This document shows, one piece after another, positions 47,499 to 48,446 of a DNA stretch of 48,446 nucleotides (positions within the stretch are counted from its first letter, which is position 1; each line of letters starts with the position of its first letter). This DNA is from Sulfolobales archaeon (GTDB taxonomy: Archaea > Thermoproteota > Thermoprotei_A > Sulfolobales > NBVN01). The translations under genes and the position numbers were made by a program. Where the stretch lies: positions 1 through 48,446 of the forward strand of contig JAOAKQ010000006.1 in assembly GCA_026419835.1 (NCBI GenBank). Direction: 5' to 3'. The notes under the pieces were generated by a model, which did no database searches, had not been told where the DNA came from, and saw only the letters and a program-made list of their open reading frames with translations.

Positions 47499-48446
47499 CT
47501 ACCTAGGTAGAGTAAAGGAAACCGTGTAACTTAACGATAGTAGGTATACAACCGCTATACTCAACGTGTTTGCGATTGCGAAAACTGTAAGTGTTTTTCT
47601 ACTCAGTATAGAGCCTGCGAGTAGAGCCACACAGTACGTAGGCAGTGTGAAATACCAGAAGATAGCACCGTGGAGCACGTTTACATATGTAAAGAGAGTT
47701 ACTAGAACAACTCCTCTAACTTCTCTCACCAACTTCCTATACTTCAGCAATGCGTAGAGCAGGAGAGATATCGAAGACGGTAGCAGAAAACCAGATAGCC
47801 AGGGGTAGAAGCGTACTTCAAGACCTTCAATAACACCTAACCCGAGAGTTACGTTAGATAGGGTATCGGGGTTTATAGTTACAGTTAGTGGCTGTCGAGT
47901 ACTCCAGAACTCAATCTTTAGTAGAGCTACTGACAGTCCTTGAATGGCTTTGTAGAAACTCAATCCGTGAACCCTCAACATATAGACGGGAATAAACACT
48001 AAGTGTGAAACCAGCAGCTCGAAACCTCCACTAGAGCAAATTAAGTCCCCAATGAAGGTAGCTAGGTAGATAGAACTAGCTACAGCAAACTCAGTCAGTA
48101 GATCTCGAAACCTACGCTCCAGAACTCTAAAAACTAACACACCGATAAATGAGTAAGCAGTTGAGAGTTTAGAGGAGAGTGCGACCCCCCAGAGTAATCC
48201 GGACACTAGTGGACGCGAAGTGAGAACCGACATATATATAGCTGTCGACGCGAAACCCACTGCGACACTATCTAGAAGTGTGTAGTTGAATGTTTTAGTA
48301 TAGGCCACTTCTGATAGTAGAACTACTGATGTAAGAATAGAGTAGAGATAACTCCCCCACGTTTTCCACATCCATAGAGCTAGAGAGATAGCCGCTAGAA
48401 AACCGAATAAAGCAGGACCTACAGCCGGGTTAACTAAAGCAGAAAT
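47499..48446 (-). CDS. GT39/PMT-like membrane glycosyltransferase, N-terminus cut by window end
   Basis: At least 316 residues, open to the last base. Reading beyond the apparent ATG (48371) gives in-frame VNPAVGPALFGFLAAISL, so the gene continues outside. Motifs of the dolichyl-phosphate-mannose protein mannosyltransferase type (PMT/ArnT) are visible: TKTFNYTLLDSVAVGF in place of the usual Asp-containing loop, and GLLWGVALSSKLSTAYS like GLALGLAvSSKwT. About nine membrane helices remain. It would move sugars from a lipid carrier to protein or lipid outside the membrane. The first catalytic loop is missing from the window. Confidence 0.7.
   Translation of the reverse strand: MSALVNPAVGPALFGFLAAISLALWMWKTWGSYLYSILTSVVLLSEVAYTKTFNYTLLDSVAVGFASTAIYMSVLTSRPLVSGLLWGVALSSKLSTAYSFIGVLVFRVLERRFRDLLTEFAVASSIYLATFIGDLICSSGGFELLVSHLVFIPVYMLRVHGLSFYKAIQGLSVALLKIEFWSTRQPLTVTINPDTLSNVTLGLGVIEGLEVRFYPWLSGFLLPSSISLLLYALLKYRKLVREVRGVVLVTLFTYVNVLHGAIFWYFTLPTYCVALLAGSILSRKTLTVFAIANTLSIAVVYLLSLSYTVSFTLPR

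Noticed and set aside
1-48446. CRISPR arrays, insertion sequences, rRNA and tRNA genes
   Set aside because: I found no regularly spaced repeats, transposase motifs, terminal inverted repeats or canonical tRNA arms. Intron-split tRNAs cannot be excluded by eye.

Overview
The window is thermophilic archaeal DNA, almost certainly from Thermoproteota (crenarchaeal Thermoprotei-like). The evidence is the set of archaeal genes: Nob1, archaemetzincin, a Trm5-type tRNA methyltransferase, a tetraether-synthase-like radical SAM enzyme, a KaiC/RadA-type ATPase, archaeal PanB/PanE, a tungsten-type aldehyde oxidoreductase and an Mrp-linked [NiFe] hydrogenase. AGA/AGG arginine codons, TATA boxes about 30 bp before starts and AGGTG-type ribosome binding sites agree with this. 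I cannot fix the genus. I see no rRNA, tRNA or CRISPR array. Bases 1-19 are the Tn5/Nextera mosaic end, so the left edge is a library artefact inside a cation-efflux gene. The right edge cuts a GT39-like glycosyltransferase.

Layout. 0-9 kb: truncated CDF transporter, pyruvate phosphate dikinase, YdjM-like membrane protein, aldo/keto reductase, a secreted helical protein, a small basic protein, and a DapA/KDG-aldolase-like plus 2-hydroxyacid dehydrogenase pair. 9-18.5 kb: a PD-(D/E)XK-like protein, an FAD oxidoreductase overlapping purA, an ABC exporter, a KaiC-like ATPase with a companion gene, a cupin and a PAP2 phosphatase. 18.5-20.2 kb: an AT-rich, CTAG-poor island with an orphan DNA methyltransferase and ORF remnants. 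21.5-32.9 kb: one co-oriented cluster of sixteen genes. It encodes an Mrp-type antiporter module, a second antiporter-like subunit, a full group 4 [NiFe] hydrogenase module (NuoB, NuoCD, NuoH and NuoI homologues), a GltD-like flavoprotein and a four-cluster ferredoxin. It reads as an ion-pumping hydrogenase with an NAD(P)H-linked branch. A second promoter with a three-copy operator lies in front of the flavoprotein gene. 33-40 kb: archaemetzincin, nob1, NAD kinase, a Trm5-like enzyme, a His-rich PadR regulator divergent from the tetraether-synthase-like gene, and panB-panE. 41-44 kb: ferredoxin, aldehyde ferredoxin oxidoreductase and a MoaD-like protein. 44-48.4 kb: metallo-beta-lactamase hydrolase, M55 D-aminopeptidase, a membrane-anchored protein, an FAH-family enzyme and the truncated glycosyltransferase.

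The most unusual signal is translational. Three genes (purA, NAD kinase and a small gene at the end of the hydrogenase operon) have no in-frame ATG, GTG or TTG where the protein must begin. Each has a CTG there, 5-8 bases after an AGGTG ribosome binding site. Other points of interest are the NAD(P)H-type branch and operator of the hydrogenase cluster, an aldehyde oxidoreductase with Asp in place of one iron-sulfur Cys, and a row of three hairpins in a convergent intergenic region.
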